DNA from: Bemisia tabaci
Lineage: Eukaryota; Arthropoda; Insecta; Hemiptera; Aleyrodidae
Assembly (NCBI RefSeq): GCF_918797505.1
Contig: NC_092799.1
Span: forward strand, 33,368,597 to 33,432,596
Reading direction: 5' to 3'
Length of the DNA stretch: 64,000 bases
A model generated the notes under the pieces. It was not told where the DNA came from, did not search any database, and saw only the letters and a program-made list of their open reading frames with translations. Each line of letters begins with the position of its first letter. The stretch's first letter is position 1. This document shows positions 1-12,084 of the stretch, in pieces. The translations under genes were made by a program, and so were the position numbers.

Positions 1-824
1 GCTATAAGGACCGTAGTTCACTTCTTGATCTATGATTGGGTCTGTGGCGAACTTTCGATAGAGCGAAAAGGTGAGTTGTTTTCAAGGAGAAGTACCTCAA
101 AAATCACGGTGAGCACAAAATACAAATCTGATAAATGCAAATTTTTTGTTTAATTTAAACAAAAAATTAGTGTTCATAGTGCCGATAAAGTTTCAAAAAT
201 TGTGCATTATGCTACAACATTCTGATAATCGCCCCTAACTCAGGCCATAAATTTCTGTGATGTTTAGTATTTCACTTCAAACATACGCTACAGCTAAAGC
301 ACGATTTGATATTGATGAGTCACCCCAGTTTCACAACTTTGAAGTAACCCAACTTGCAGAATCCCAAGATTCTTTGATGTTTCATCCGTGGCAACTTACA
401 TATCTCAGAAATGTTTGACGATACTCACATTTTTTGCCTCAGAATGGAGGTCCGAACTTGAGGTTTACAGACCATAATCGGATTTTATTTTCTTCTTCAC
501 TGCCCCACTTTATGCTCCATGCTGGGCCTAAAGGTGACAATAATTGACCATCTTCACATGTTTTGCTGCTCCCATGGTCTCCAAAAGCACATCAACTACC
601 ACCAGTGGTATGGACCTAGAATGGAATGTGAAGTTCGACGTCAAACAAGAGGGAAAAAATAAAAATTAGCTGATTTCGCTCTTTGGATACAAGTTCGAAC
701 CTACACGCTTTGTGGCAAAAAAAAATGTTAGTATATTGACAAAACTCAAATATTTCTAAGAGGAAGAAGAAAAATATATATATACGTTGTCAACTTTGGC
801 AGTTGGAAAATCTAGTGATTCTGG
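1..824. other. Unassigned AT-rich sequence
   Basis: I see no coding region, RNA gene or recognisable repeat here. A short AT microsatellite (atatatatat) lies near 775-785. Confidence 0.5.
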
Positions 825-1382
825 AATGGAGAATTTGCATGCAATTTTTTATTGCTTCACCTGAAAGTGCTTAAAGAGCTGATTTCACAGTATTTTGTGT
901 AACTTTGTTCTGTTACGGAAAATAGTATAAAAATAGATTTCAGAGGAAATGCACCACCTAGTGACGTCATCTGGCGGCATTTCCTATTTAAACATATGTT
1001 TTTTAGCAGATTAGAACATTTTTCCACATCTTCTCCAATAATTGTTCAATTCATCACTGGTAAAAAAAAACCTCTTGGACCAATGCCGCGGTGCATTGAC
1101 TTAAGAGTGCAGTTTCTTGTCGCCGGATTTAAGAGTCTTGAACTCTTGTTTCAAGCGGATTTTGCATTGATTCAATTCAAAATCCGCTTTAAACAATGCA
1201 AAATCCGTTTGAAACAAGAGTTCAAGACTCTTAAATTCGGCGACAAGAAACTTTACTCTTGAACCAAGAGGTTTCTTTTTACCAGTGCATGATCCAAGGG
1301 TATCCTCGTGTTCAGCTCACTCGCAGTAGTTTCCACTCGATCACGAAATTCATCAAATTTCAGACATCTGAAAATACTCTAT
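825..1382 (-). mobile_element. Family B MITE, copy 1, interrupted
   Basis: The ends match the family B termini (GGAGAATTTGCA and its inverted partner) and the body matches the other copies in reverse orientation. The element is split by a family D foldback at 1055-1287. The central palindrome TGACGTCA is intact at 962-969. The superfamily is unknown because no clear TSD could be defined. Confidence 0.8.
1055..1287. mobile_element. Family D foldback nested in family B, copy 1
   Basis: This is an almost complete hairpin beginning CACTGGTAAAAAAAAACC and ending in its inverse. It is flanked by CAT at 1052-1054 and 1288-1290. Joining the flanks after removing one CAT restores the family B consensus, so the boundaries are reliable. 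Its middle sequence differs from the other two D copies. Confidence 0.8.
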
Positions 1383-2562
1383 CGAGCCGATTTTGGCCCT
1401 TATCGATGATCCTCCTTCCTCGCGACTCACCTTATTGCTGCGATTTGGGAACACCTTCGCCGATCATACTCACTAAGACCAATTTCCACCATTGACCACT
1501 ATCCACGCACCAGGGCTTCAGTCCCCCTTTTTTCGAGCTGCTCTCGGTCTTTGGTGAGTGACCGAAAATCACCACGACCCCCTCATCCTCGTACCCCTCT
1601 CTATCAATCACCCCCCCCCTCGCCTGTCCGGTTTCTTCGCTTTTTCCTCCGTTTATTTGATGTCCACGGTCAATCCTTGGACGACTGGAGGGGAGGAAGA
1701 GGCAGGCGCTGAGATGGCGCACACTGAATATAAATTGAAATTTTTGCACTCGTAAATCGAGACTCTTCAACCGATGAAATTGGAGGAATGAAATTCTACT
1801 CTGACTGAGACTGAGGGCAAGGGATAGTGAACCTGGGGGCATACAAGAGGGAAGGGGCACCGTCCCTTGTTTAAAAAAATTGAATGCTCAAAAGTCACAG
1901 TTCGGTGCAGAACACATCTAAAGGAAGAGGAAGAAGAAGAAGGAGAAGTAGAGGGAAGAGGAGATAAAAATAATGAAAAGAGGAAAAATGGGAGGAAAAA
2001 GGTTGGAACGAGAATAATTGAGATGAACAGGTACGAGAAGAAAAATATGAAGAGAGAGAAGAGTAGGGAGAGGAAGAACAAGACACAGAAAAAATTCTGC
2101 GAGTTCCTCTTTTTCTTTTCCCTCTTTTTCTGCTGATTTTCCTTCTTCTTTCCCTTTTGCTCTCTTTTGCTTTTATTCTTCAGAATCTTCTCCTCCCCTG
2201 TGTCCTCTTTCTCTTTTTCTGTTTCCGCCCTTTTTATTTACGTGTTTTCTCTTCCAATTTTGCATACATCATCATCAGACATATCGTCGCCCTTCCAACG
2301 TAAGGGCGAACCTCTACGTCCGCATAATCCCCGGCAAGCATAGACTCATACGGAGAGCAGGCCTGACGTGTAAATTAAGGTACTCCCTTACGTCAGAGGA
2401 GAGACTATATGTTAGGAGTCGCACGATCAAAGTCTGACTAGCTAGAGTTGACCACGGATAGCCGTGTCAAAAGAGCTAGGATCATGGGGCATAGGTGGAG
2501 CTTGTGCCTTTCCTGTAAGGTCTGTAGACTTCTCCTTGAAAAGTTGTGATCTAACGTAGTCG
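1383..2562. other. Unassigned, with purine tract followed by pyrimidine tract
   Basis: There is no supported gene. About 1918-2090 is strongly purine-rich (GAA/GGA runs) and about 2100-2250 is strongly pyrimidine-rich, so the segment could fold on itself or form triplex DNA. The open frames through it are low-complexity artefacts. Confidence 0.5.
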
Positions 2563-2564
2563 CT

Positions 2565-2767
2565 CACTGAAAAAAAAGTTACGGGTTATACGGACATACC
2601 GACCGCTCTGGGGTCAGAGGCCGAAAGTTCCGGTTGCTGGAACCGCAGCCTCGACTGTGCCGGGTGCTACACCCGAACTTTCGGCCTCTGGGCCCGGAAC
2701 GCAGACAGTATGTCTGTATAACCCAGAAGCACGGCTTCCACGGCCGGGGTTTTTTTTATTTTCAATG
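2565..2767. mobile_element. Family F foldback, copy 1
   Basis: It starts CACTGAAAAAAAAGTTACGG and ends in TTTTCAATG (CAGTG with one change), with CT on both sides. The two arms carry the family F signature (GACATACCG, CAGAGGCCGAAAGTTCCGG) in inverted order. Confidence 0.8.
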
Positions 2768-3724
2768 CTCAAGACATGTACATGGGTCAAGGAGTCCTGG
2801 GCACCTTCAGATAATTTTTCTACCTACGCCTAGAAATGGATAGGGCTGAATGAATATACATAAAAGTTTGGCAACCTGGAGATGGCGGACCGGCCGGAGC
2901 ATTAAAATCACGTCTGCTGTCTTGGTTGGTTGCTTTTCATTCATGAGATCCCGGGCCGGTCCGGCCGCGACGCGCACCGGTGAGCATGGCCGAGGCCGAG
3001 ACAGAGACAAGTGAAGCCGCGCTCCAACAGGCAGCCCGCGACGCGAAGATGCCCGCGCGACCAGGTCCAACAATTGTTAATCCTTCTGATGCGACATCAC
3101 TGGACCGGTGATTTTTGGCACTGAGACTGACGAAGACGTCTGGAGCATCGGACAGGTTTAAATTCAGAAGCATGGTACTTGGTGACGCGGCGCGGGTAAC
3201 TCCGCGTCGCGTCCTGTCAATGGAAGCGCACCTCAAGGCCGGTGACTCCCCCGTGGCTGCGGCCGCCTGCCCGAAACAGCCGGGGTCCCGCACTGACCAC
3301 ACTGCTGATGTGCTCAGTGAGAACCACGTATCTATCCAGGTTTAGAATCGGAGTTTGGGCGGTTTTTGCATTGGATGGCAGACCGCCGCGCTGCACCGGC
3401 TGCCGGAGGACCCTCTGCGGCGCATCTCAAGGCTGTCTGTCGCTGACCGACCAAATTATCGGTGTCTTCTCCGCCTTCTCGTTGACGGACCGTGGCGCTG
3501 GGGCTGCCCAACGCAGCTCGGCCGGAAATCGATACCCCTGCAGGATGTCGCGGGTTACAGGTGAATCCTAATTTCGCGACCGGGTCTCGGTCTGACTCGT
3601 GAAAATGTTCTGCAGGCGAAAAGTTGGAGTTACTCACATCTGCCAGCGGTGTTAAGAATTGGATCGCATTCAGCAAAAAGTAACCAGGGCAAAAACAGTA
3701 CTGTTAAAATGTTGCTCCTTCATA
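2768..3724. other. GC-rich island
   Basis: About 2880-3600 is much richer in G+C and CpG than its surroundings. Because stops are rare in such DNA, several overlapping open frames arise on both strands; the most protein-like one is listed separately. The remainder is unassigned. Confidence 0.5.
2986..3564 (+). pseudogene. Possible degenerate coding sequence, unrecognised
   Basis: One reading frame runs from ATG at 2986 to TGA at 3562-3564, about 192 codons, broken only by TGA at 3109-3111 and TAG at 3343-3345. The first 41 codons (MAEAETETSEAALQQAAR and onward) look protein-like, being rich in Ala, Glu and Thr. A middle stretch of 77 codons lies between the two stops. I recognise no domain, motif or family. 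Two overlapping minus-strand frames of 121 and 114 codons in the same GC-rich DNA show that openness alone is weak evidence here. It could be a decayed retroelement or host exon, or simply GC-rich non-coding DNA. I do not assign a function. Confidence 0.2.
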
Positions 3725-4059
3725 ATAGAGATTTGCAGGTGTCTAAAATTTGATGAATTTCGTGTTTAAGTGGAAACTACTGAGTGAACTGAACGCGACG
3801 ATATACCCTTGGTTCAGGAATTGAACAATCATTGGAGAAGATATGATAAAATGATCTAATCTGCTAAAATACATGTGTTTAAATGGGAAATGCCGCCAGA
3901 TGACGTCACTAGGCGGTGCATTTTCTCACTTTTAAATCTATTGTTAAACCATTTCCCATATCAGAAAAAAATTATGAAAAATACTATGAAATCATCTCTA
4001 TAAGCACTTTTAGATGAGGCAATAAAAAATGTGCGTGCAAATTCTCTATATTCTGAAAA
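3725..4059 (+). mobile_element. Family B MITE, copy 2
   Basis: A complete copy, about 335 bp. The termini are ATAGAGATTTGCA and TGCAAATTCTCTAT. The central TGACGTCA lies at 3901-3908 within a larger imperfect palindrome (CCGCC...GGCGG). It contains no coding capacity. Confidence 0.8.
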
Positions 4060-6208
4060 ATCTCCCAAAATAGCTAATAGTTTTCACATTCCACCAAAAA
4101 ATTGTTAATTTCAAAGGGGAATAATTGCGTAAATTTTAATACTGCACGTATAATTATCACTTAAAAAGGATCACATAAAAGGAAAGACAAATTTGTACGG
4201 TTTTGATGACACTGAAATCACGCTGGTTCCCTTTTGCTAAATGTGATTCAATTCAAATGTCACTCGGTTGATTTGAGCACTGTATGGACATATCCAAGCA
4301 ATAAAAACTAAAGTGTAACTGGACGAAGGTATAGGAAATAACTTAGGTATCTGTCAAGCGGATGTATCGGAATGAAATGGAATTAGAGGGCTCGTCTTGA
4401 GCGAAATTTCATACTCGAGAGTAGTAAGTAATAAAGTACCAGGACTACTGAGACCAGTGCAGATGAAAGGTTTTTCCTATGCAGAACCAGAGGTTCACCT
4501 GGATCCTGTATCAGCTTGAAACCAATGACTCAGTGCGCAAGAATTAATGAGATGGGTGACCCAGGAATGCGCATTTTTCTGAATGAATCATGTTAATTTA
4601 TTGACGAGTGTCAGAAAAAAACATTGTCTTTATGAATGATTTCCCTCTTTCATCCAAAATGGACCAAAAGGTCCCTTAAATCATGATCACATAGGAGGCA
4701 CTTTATAATATTACTTATCTTACTAACTTTACTGTTATCGGTCCTATAGAAAATGTTTCCGGTTATTTTCAAGAAAGTTGCACATTTTTTTGGTTAGCGA
4801 GTATTTTACTAATTTAACATTAACAGTAATCCATATTTACGAATATTTTCCGTAAACTTTGGTCGCAGCAGCAATTCCTTGAATCACAGTAATTAATTTT
4901 ATGCTGATGATGGGTTTTGACGATGATAACTTTGCAACGAAAGACATGAAATATGAGAGGCCTTTTTAAACCCAATATTAGGAAAGAACATGAGAGGAGT
5001 GTTAGAGTGTACGATAGACGTTTACAAGTACTAAACATGACACTTTGGGTGGACTGTATGGAACTTAACTTAAAAACCTGGTATTCAAAGCCAGTTCTTT
5101 GACTTCTACTCATCTGCATTAGTTATTTTTTACTTTTTATTTTTTTTTATTTTTTTTTTATTTTATTTTTTTTTTTTTTTTGCAAGATAGCTGGCAACCG
5201 ATAGGTACGGCCACCGATAGGTGGTGGCTTCATGTCGACATTTTTCCAGTTCTCTTCTTGGGTCAGTATGGCGCACGGTTTAATATGGGGGTGTGATAGT
5301 GAAACATTCGACTGCTGTCGGACTTCAGCACACCCTTCGCCCTAAGCGGTTCCCCGTTAGCATGTATCGATGGCAGAAAAAACGTTACGGAAACAATTTA
5401 GGTTGAAAAAGTTCCCGATCTCCGGCCATGTATGCAACCCGCACGTGTTCGTAAATGTACATTTCGAGTCCGGCAACGAACGACACCTGCCCCTCTTTTT
5501 ATTTCCTCATTTTCTCGTGCTTTGTTGCTGACTTGCTGCATTTTTTTATTTTTATTTTTTTTTATCCAAAAAAATGTAACGTCATTTGAATGCTCGTGCG
5601 GCATTCTCTCTTAATACCCCTCCCCCCACCCCATTTCAACAAGAAAAATGCTTAAAAAAGTCAAAAATTATCAACTTATTGTGAATAAGAACAGAAGTTT
5701 TGTAAACGATGCTAAACGGCTTATCCAGAGAAGTTCACTTGGAAGGGGAAGGGAGCTGAGAATCGGTAGCCCTCATTTCAAGGTGGATAAATTATTCGGA
5801 CAACGCCAAAGTTTTATGAGCGCTTTGTGGGGCGCAAAAAAGTTCTAAAACTCAATCATTAGAAGCGAAGTGGCCCACAGAGGAGCGAATTAAGGGGAGG
5901 GATCAGACGTAATGAGAAAACTTCAAACGCGTATATTTTAAAAGCGTTCTAAATACAAAACGTGGAAGTCTACAAACGGATTTTATTGGCTTTCTGGTGA
6001 AATTTCCTTTAGAAGCACCCCTTACAATTTGCTACAAGGCGGAATAAACATATAAAGTAGTCTTGGACGAAAATTTTACGTCCGGCCGCTTTTGAAGGAC
6101 TCCTTCCTCTCCAATGGAGCTTGTATGTAGGGAGAGCACGCACGGACAAGACGAAATATTCAGACTCAAATATTGAACCAAGATGTCCAAGAGTGTTCAT
6201 AATTTAGT
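4060..6208. other. Unassigned AT-rich sequence with T-tracts
   Basis: No gene is supported. A long T-rich run lies at about 5127-5180 and a second at about 5541-5562. I looked for flanking direct repeats that would mark a reverse-oriented retro-insertion and did not find a convincing pair. Confidence 0.45.
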
Positions 6209-6392
6209 GTTTTTCCGCAAAAATGAGTGAATTTATGTCAAAACTAGGTTAAATACGTACTTCACAAACGACTGGTCGTAACAACTGTTATAATGAATCA
6301 CTGTGGATAATTTGAATTCCTAGTCTGGTTGCCCTTTTGGGCCCTCAAAGCTCCATGATCTAACCTCAAAATTACCTGAATGTCCGTACTCT
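6209..6392. repeat. Family U repeat, copy 1
   Basis: About 180 bp beginning GTGTTTTTCCGCAAAAATGA and ending near TGTCCGTACTCT. It is repeated at 6660-7072. The 5' part recurs inverted near 30950-31010. Confidence 0.65.
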
Positions 6393-6400
6393 TCCTACAT

Positions 6401-6659
6401 CGTCAACCTCCGGCCAAAATATCATAACCACTATGCGGCGTTTTAAACTTTCCGCCGCCATTTTATTATTTTACAGAGACATTGTTGGTTGAATCTGTTC
6501 GAAAATTTCACTGAATTTCATCGGCAGTGCAAAGAAAATTCAGTGAAATTTCAGGACAGCTTCGTTGAAAAATTTCTCTGTAAAAAAATGAGATGGCGGC
6601 GGAAATTTTTTAACGTTATTGCATGACGCTTGTGATACTTTGGCCGGAAGGTGGCGCAT
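6401..6659. mobile_element. Foldback element V between two U copies
   Basis: An imperfect inverted repeat. The outer arms share CCGGCCAAA-TATCA and the inner arms share CCGCCGCCAT and ACAGAGA, in inverted order. It has no coding capacity and no clear TSD. Confidence 0.6.
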
Positions 6660-7072
6660 GAGTGTTTTTCCGCAAAAATGAGTAAATTTATGCCAACTCT
6701 AAGTCAAATACTTGCTTCACATATGACTGATCGTAACAACTGAAACAATGAATCACTGTGTGTAATTTTTGTGTGTAATCGGTCTTGCAAAAACAGCGTA
6801 GCGACGGCTCGTTTTTATTTTTAATTGATTTTCCGGTTGAAAATGAAATTGTAATTATGTTGAAACGTTCCAGGTTTTGTTTATCCTTTGTTCCTGTTTG
6901 CAACCTTTTCCCCAAATTAAGTTGTTCTTTTATTATGTGTAATTTGGCTGATTAAGTTGTTTTTCATGGTGTAATTTGAATTCCTAGGCCGCGGTTGCCC
7001 TTTTTGGGCCCTAAAAGCTCCATGACCTAACCTCAAAATTAACGACATGTCCGCACTCTCCCAAAATAGGTA
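6660..7072. repeat. Family U repeat, copy 2, interrupted
   Basis: Matches copy 1 at both ends but carries about 190 extra bases at roughly 6766-6958. TGTAATTT occurs near both junctions, suggesting an insertion or a local duplication. Confidence 0.6.
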
Positions 7073-7881
7073 CTCTACCCTTCACCCTTCAAGATGGACG
7101 AATTTTGAGGATACGAGTATTTTATACAGTGTGTCGCAGTTAAGTGGCAACTGATGGGAAGCGACGACGGGTCCAGGCACCGTTCTCTCGCGAGATCCCT
7201 TTGAGCCCTTGACGCCCGGACATCCGAGACCCCACCCCCGCGCGCTGACCCCGCGACCGCGTATGAAACCTGTCATTACGGCACTTGATGAAAAAACCAC
7301 GCGTTTTCGCGCGTTACACTTTTGTGGGGAATTTATTTTTCAACAGCTGTAATTTCCGCGACGCTCCCCCGGCCGAGCGTTTTCAATCAAGTCGCGGGTC
7401 GCCGTCGCCTTAAATGGCGCCCTTTGTGTCCTCTCTGACCTTTCCGGCTCCTAAAATACTAGAAATTCTACGATTAAAGCCTGTGGTGAAACATACAGGG
7501 TGTGTTGGAAGTCCCTGGCCCCTTGTAGCTGTGGAGGCAAATTCTCGCGAGTGGATTTGGTCGAAGTTTTTAACTTACTAGTTACTACCAACCTCTGTTA
7601 CAACAAAACGAAATTCTCTCCAGACGACGGTGCGCTTATAACATTTGGTTTCCATGCAGGGCTGTGAGAGATGCTCCAGCTTCAATTTATTCGAATTGGC
7701 TCATCTCAAAAAAATTTCAGTTCGAATTGCAAGACTTTAGCTAGCATCGTTTCAAATTGACGGCCAACTTAATTTAACATAAATTTAGTAGGGTGGGGGT
7801 TGAGGACTTCATGAACATCCGGTGGAACATCCTGGAGATCTCGTTTGCATGGATCGACCAAAAAATTATTACGGACGATGC
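7073..7881. other. GC-rich island followed by unassigned sequence
   Basis: About 7150-7430 is GC- and CpG-rich with no supported gene. TACAGGGTG at 7494-7502 resembles the end of family Q, but no inverted partner was found. Confidence 0.45.
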
Positions 7882-7994
7882 AAGTGGCGTGATTTGCGAT
7901 ATATCGATTTATCTGCCACCTATACCTATTAAAAAGGATCGGTAAACAGTGCGTTCACAACAACCACCTTAATAATCGATTTTTTTCGCCACTG
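7882..7994. mobile_element. Family I (hAT-like) foldback, copy 1, shortened
   Basis: The ends AAGTGGCGTG and CGCCACTG match the family I terminus, with one change on the left. The flanking 8-mers GACGATGC (7874-7881) and GACGAGGC (7995-8002) agree at 7 of 8 positions, which fits an old hAT TSD. The interior is shorter than in other copies. Confidence 0.75.
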
Positions 7995-9084
7995 GACGAG
8001 GCTCAAATGACTCTTGAGGAGTCACGGGGCACCAACTATGAGGCTTTTGAGGCTTGAATCCTCCCTTTTTGGGAGATCTTTCGTGGGGTCAAAAATTATT
8101 CACTTCCTAATTATGAATCTTTGCTGAACATTGCTCTAGTCAAACCAAAGTGCGATCATCTGCGTACTCCGAATATAAATGGCTGGAGTTACTTGCCATG
8201 GAAGTCAATGCCAAATAACTTTAAGATCAGTGTCAAGAGAAATTGAACGTAGTGAGTGAAGCTTAGCTATCGCAATCCGTCTCAATTATCAACTTCGTTC
8301 TCAGAAAAACCGATCTCCATGATAACTAGTGCTTCTGAGATAATTTAAGTATAATTTTTGAGGACAAACTTCTGCGCAATTTTTTCTATCCTCAGACAAG
8401 TAAGCAGGAGTCCACGGGTGTTCAGTATTATTTGACCCCAGTGTTAAACATGTTCTAAAGTGAATTACTATTTGTACTTTTTACCCGGGATATTTTTATT
8501 ATGTATTTCTTCCTCCACGGAAAAATGCAAACATTAATGCGGCTTTGGGGGCATTTTTTTAACCCAATATCAATACGCCCCTTTGGTGGATGGATCGTAA
8601 GCCGGTGGATAGTTATCGAGAAAATCCCATGCATTTTCCAAGAAAAGAAGTTCCAAGAAAAGTCACCGTCACTTGCAGCGGGTAATAGGCGGATCGCATG
8701 AATTACGGCTCAACTCAAATTGACAGAAGACACGCAAGCCTGGAAGATAGGCTACGCTCGATACATCAAACCACGGCGCACAAGAAAATTGTTTGATTGT
8801 CTGGTCGTCATTTAAGTTCGAATCATTGCCTCGAAAGTTGCAAATTCCGAGATATTTGGACCAATCGTACTTGAGGGCAATGTAATTGAACAGTCTTAAT
8901 CGAATTCAAACGATAGCGGCTGACATCTGGTTAAAATGGTTATTTAAGGCATACATCTTAGAGCGTAAACAATATATTCAGAGGGAAAACATTTTGATTG
9001 AGTAATTTACTGGAATTTACGGGTGCAAGAGACCAGGATTCATTCGATCGAAAAATACAAAATTACCTGTTTTTCTGTTAATGC
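7995..9084. other. Unassigned sequence
   Basis: No gene, RNA gene or repeat recognised. Only short open frames are present. Confidence 0.45.
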
Positions 9085-9540
9085 TCGATCGAGCTTTTCT
9101 CTTCTCTTCCTTGTCTTCCTCTTTTTTTCTGTTTCCTTTTGCGCATTTGTCTCCTCAATTTTTTATTATTCTCCTTCTTATTCTTGTTCATTTTTTCTTT
9201 TCATATTTTCATTTAGTTATTGTGTCTACATAGAATTCGCCGACAGAAACAGTTCTACCATTCAAAAGGGGATGATACCACTATTCGACCACATTGGAAC
9301 TCGTTTTGCCTACACTAAACATTGAAGGCAAACTGACATGACATTAAAGTAATCTCTGCCCGTTTGGTAAAAAGCAACACTCACTTGTGTGTGTCCTGAG
9401 TAACCAAATTATTTCTAGATAATACCACTATTCGATCACGTAGGAGCTCACATTGCCGACCCTGAAAATTGAAGGCTAACAGACATGGCTTTAACGTAAC
9501 CTTCATCCGTTGTGTAAAAAGCAGTACTTATTCGTTAGTA
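9085..9540. repeat. Family M repeat locus 1
   Basis: A pyrimidine-rich stretch (about 9090-9215) is followed by CGCCGACAGAAACAG and then two direct units beginning TACCACTATTCGA at 9276 and 9423, a period of about 147 bp. The same order of parts occurs at 17600-17799. The unit core recurs in reverse complement at 55702-56070. Confidence 0.65.
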
Positions 9541-10627
9541 CGACTGTCACTAATTTTGTCCAATTTGAAGTTTCCCAAAGGAATATGACTACATTTCAAC
9601 GTTGCGGCATTTTTACTCGTAAAATACGCTTTCACCTGGAATCCGAAAGAAATTTCCATTTAAAAATTTCATCGATTTTTTTTTATTATATGCAAAAATC
9701 AGCAAAAGTTTGGATAGATATCACGGAGTCATCTCTGGAAAAACATATTACATGTTTTCAGTCCCTATAGGAACTTTGAATGGGGTAACGACGAATTATG
9801 GCTATCTTACCGGACTAGGGTCAAACAGCTATACGTTCAATTTGAGTCCCGAGTAATGCCAAAGACGCTCACTGAGCGGCGCGCTATCGTGTGCCTCTGT
9901 TCGTTATCGTCGCATTGCGCGCCGTTCCGGGGTGGGCGGGGGTTCGCAGAGGGGTTCGTTAAAATGTATGTTAATTTTCCTGGACCTCGTTTCCGAATCT
10001 TCCTCCCCCCCCCCCCCCTTTGCTCCTCGCAGTCGGTGGTAATTGGCCAGCTGTGGATCGCGGTTTGACAAGGCCATCGACCAGCCTAAAAGGACCTTTG
10101 TTCATTTCGGGCTAGCCTTTGCATACCTTTGCCTTTGCCGTGGAGATGATCCGACTATGAGCTCGCTTCGTGAGTTGCATGCCGGGTTGGGTCACACTTG
10201 TCGGGTACTCCGCTCCCCTTACAACCTCCTCAGGAAAAGGACCCTATGAGTAATTGAGCATAGCCAATTTCATCCTGTAAGATTTAATTTAAGGCAAACT
10301 TATGTACGAATGAAGTGCAGTCGGATTACAATTTAAAATTTCGGGTTTATTGCTTGAGATTTTCGTGCTCAAATTTTTTACCAAGTTTACTTACCTCGAA
10401 GTAAGATAGGTTACCTATTTCCGTTACCAAGGGCAGCAATCGTTTTAAGGACAATTTTTAATTAGTTTGTGTTTCAATTGATTGGCCGATGAAATTGATG
10501 TCGAATTTCTACATAACGCAGTTTTTAACGGGTCTTGCAACTTATTTGGAAAAAAGACGGCTCATAGACGCTCCATTATTTATTTGCAGGGATCTAGACA
10601 CTCCTTACTTCCTTTGGTTGTAGCATA
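9541..10627. other. Unassigned sequence with C tract
   Basis: No gene is supported. A run of about 14 C lies at about 10005-10018. The short frames here (up to 86 codons) show no recognisable family. Confidence 0.45.
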
Positions 10628-10651
10628 TTAGAAAGAAAGAAAGAAAGAAAG
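10628..10651 (+). repeat. (GAAA)n microsatellite
   Basis: A short perfect GAAA array. Confidence 0.85.
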
Positions 10652-10657
10652 AATAAG

Positions 10658-10888
10658 GTGAAAATAGAACTAAATTTAGACCTAGGAATGAAACTTAAAA
10701 ATAAAAATGTGATTAATTATATAACCATACATGTAAATGATATTCTTAAGGTTAAGCTTAGCAGATTAAGTAATAAATATAACGTACTCCTCACAACCTC
10801 CGATGTAATGTTAAACACCTTATCGAGAGAAGATTACAGTATCAAAATTAATCATTTTTCAAAGTTACCAAGTCTGAAAGCCTTCTAA
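10658..10888 (+). CDS. Short AT-rich open frame, hypothetical
   Basis: A 76-codon frame directly after the GAAA array, rich in Lys, Asn, Ile and Leu. Its first residues are MKIELNLDLGMKLKNKN. It has no cysteine pattern, signal peptide or membrane segment that I can see, and I recognise no family. The AT-rich composition alone could keep it free of GC-type codons, but stops should then be frequent, so its openness is slightly notable. No promoter or splice context supports expression. It is most likely a chance frame. Confidence 0.12.
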   Translation: MKIELNLDLGMKLKNKNVINYITIHVNDILKVKLSRLSNKYNVLLTTSDVMLNTLSREDYSIKINHFSKLPSLKAF

Positions 10889-11400
10889 ATGTCTGGAAAT
10901 ATAACTGGGTCAAACAAGCATGAACGCTTCTTGGAGGTGGAAAATAATGACCAATTTATAGTTCCTGCCACACCGCTTTTGTTCTGATCGTTAAAGGGGG
11001 ATTTTCTCTCCCGTCCGATCCAGAAAAACTGACACACATTTTGAGAGGGATTTTGAACTCGTAAATCTACATAAAAGTTCAGTCGGGGCCTCCAAATTGC
11101 GCAAAAATCTACAATATCCTCGAATCGATGCCCGGGCGCGTGTATAATTTTTACGGCGGATGGGACAACTGCGCGAAGGATCCTATTTTCTAAGTGGCGC
11201 TCACTCAATGCTCATTGCGCTCATTATACGCGACTTATCACCCGCGTGACTCTCCCACAAACGTTGCCAAGCCGCTTGTTAAAGATATCTTTGCTTTGGA
11301 AAAAAAACCACTATTGTATTGGCCGCTCAGCTCAAATTGAGTTATTGAGTCTGGTTGAATTGCGCACGTCAGACCCGATTTACTCTCAATCTCATGTCTG
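10889..11400. other. Unassigned sequence
   Basis: A minus-strand frame of 107 codons (10885-11208) is open but unrecognised and has no supporting features. Nothing else is seen. Confidence 0.4.
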
Positions 11401-11662
11401 ATTGGACCGCATTAAGTAGGAAGAAACTGAGCCACATCAGCCATTGCCAAATTTAATTGGACAATTCAATTTTTTACATAAACATGGTTGAGCGAATTTT
11501 TTCTCTAAAATGTCAGTGAATTGCTTGCATAGTACGAAGCAAATACCTTAAAAGTTTCCGAGGAATCCGCATAAACGTTCTCTCGTAAAAAATTAAATTA
11601 CCCAGTTAAATTTGGCAACAGCTGATGTGACGTGGTTCCTCTCTGCAAAACACGGTCCAATT
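11401..11662. mobile_element. Family L foldback
   Basis: The left arm (GGACCGCATTAAG, CCACATCAGCCATTGCCAAA) and the right arm (TTTGGCAACAGCTGATGTG, CACGGTCC) are inverted copies about 75 bp long. The end GGACCxCATT...GGAAC is shared with family W at 31837-31972. Confidence 0.65.
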
Positions 11663-12038
11663 GTCAGAGATCAACAAGAGATTTTTCTGAGTGTCAACTC
11701 ATTGTCAGTAGTTTTCTAAGTTTTATTTTCCCCTATAATAGGGGTTTTTTGTTTTAGTACGTAGACGTAGTTACACACCGAGAAGTGTATAAACTAATGT
11801 AAACTATAGGTCAAGAGTCCTCTCTGATGCACTAGCCCAAACCGACCCCTTCGGAGATAATTTAGCTGGCAACTACTTGCCGGAGGGGGACGAGAGGGGC
11901 TGCACCAGAGAGGCACCTCTTCTCCTTCTTCTTTTGTTTTCCGAAACAAATGTAGTAAACGTCGGGGAGATGTAATGCATGATTGCCGATTCCTCTCCAT
12001 TTTGTAAACTATTTTATGTATTTTACAAATAAAAACAA

Positions 12039-12084
<46 letters not shown>

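Noticed and set aside
1895..2136. Ser/Leu/Phe-rich or Glu/Lys-rich small proteins on either strand
   Set aside because: Artefacts of the purine/pyrimidine tract.
5127..5180. T-rich run as a minus-strand retro-insertion
   Set aside because: No convincing target duplication could be paired with it.
7494..7502. Family Q terminus (TACAGGGTG)
   Set aside because: No inverted partner and no internal Q sequence follows.
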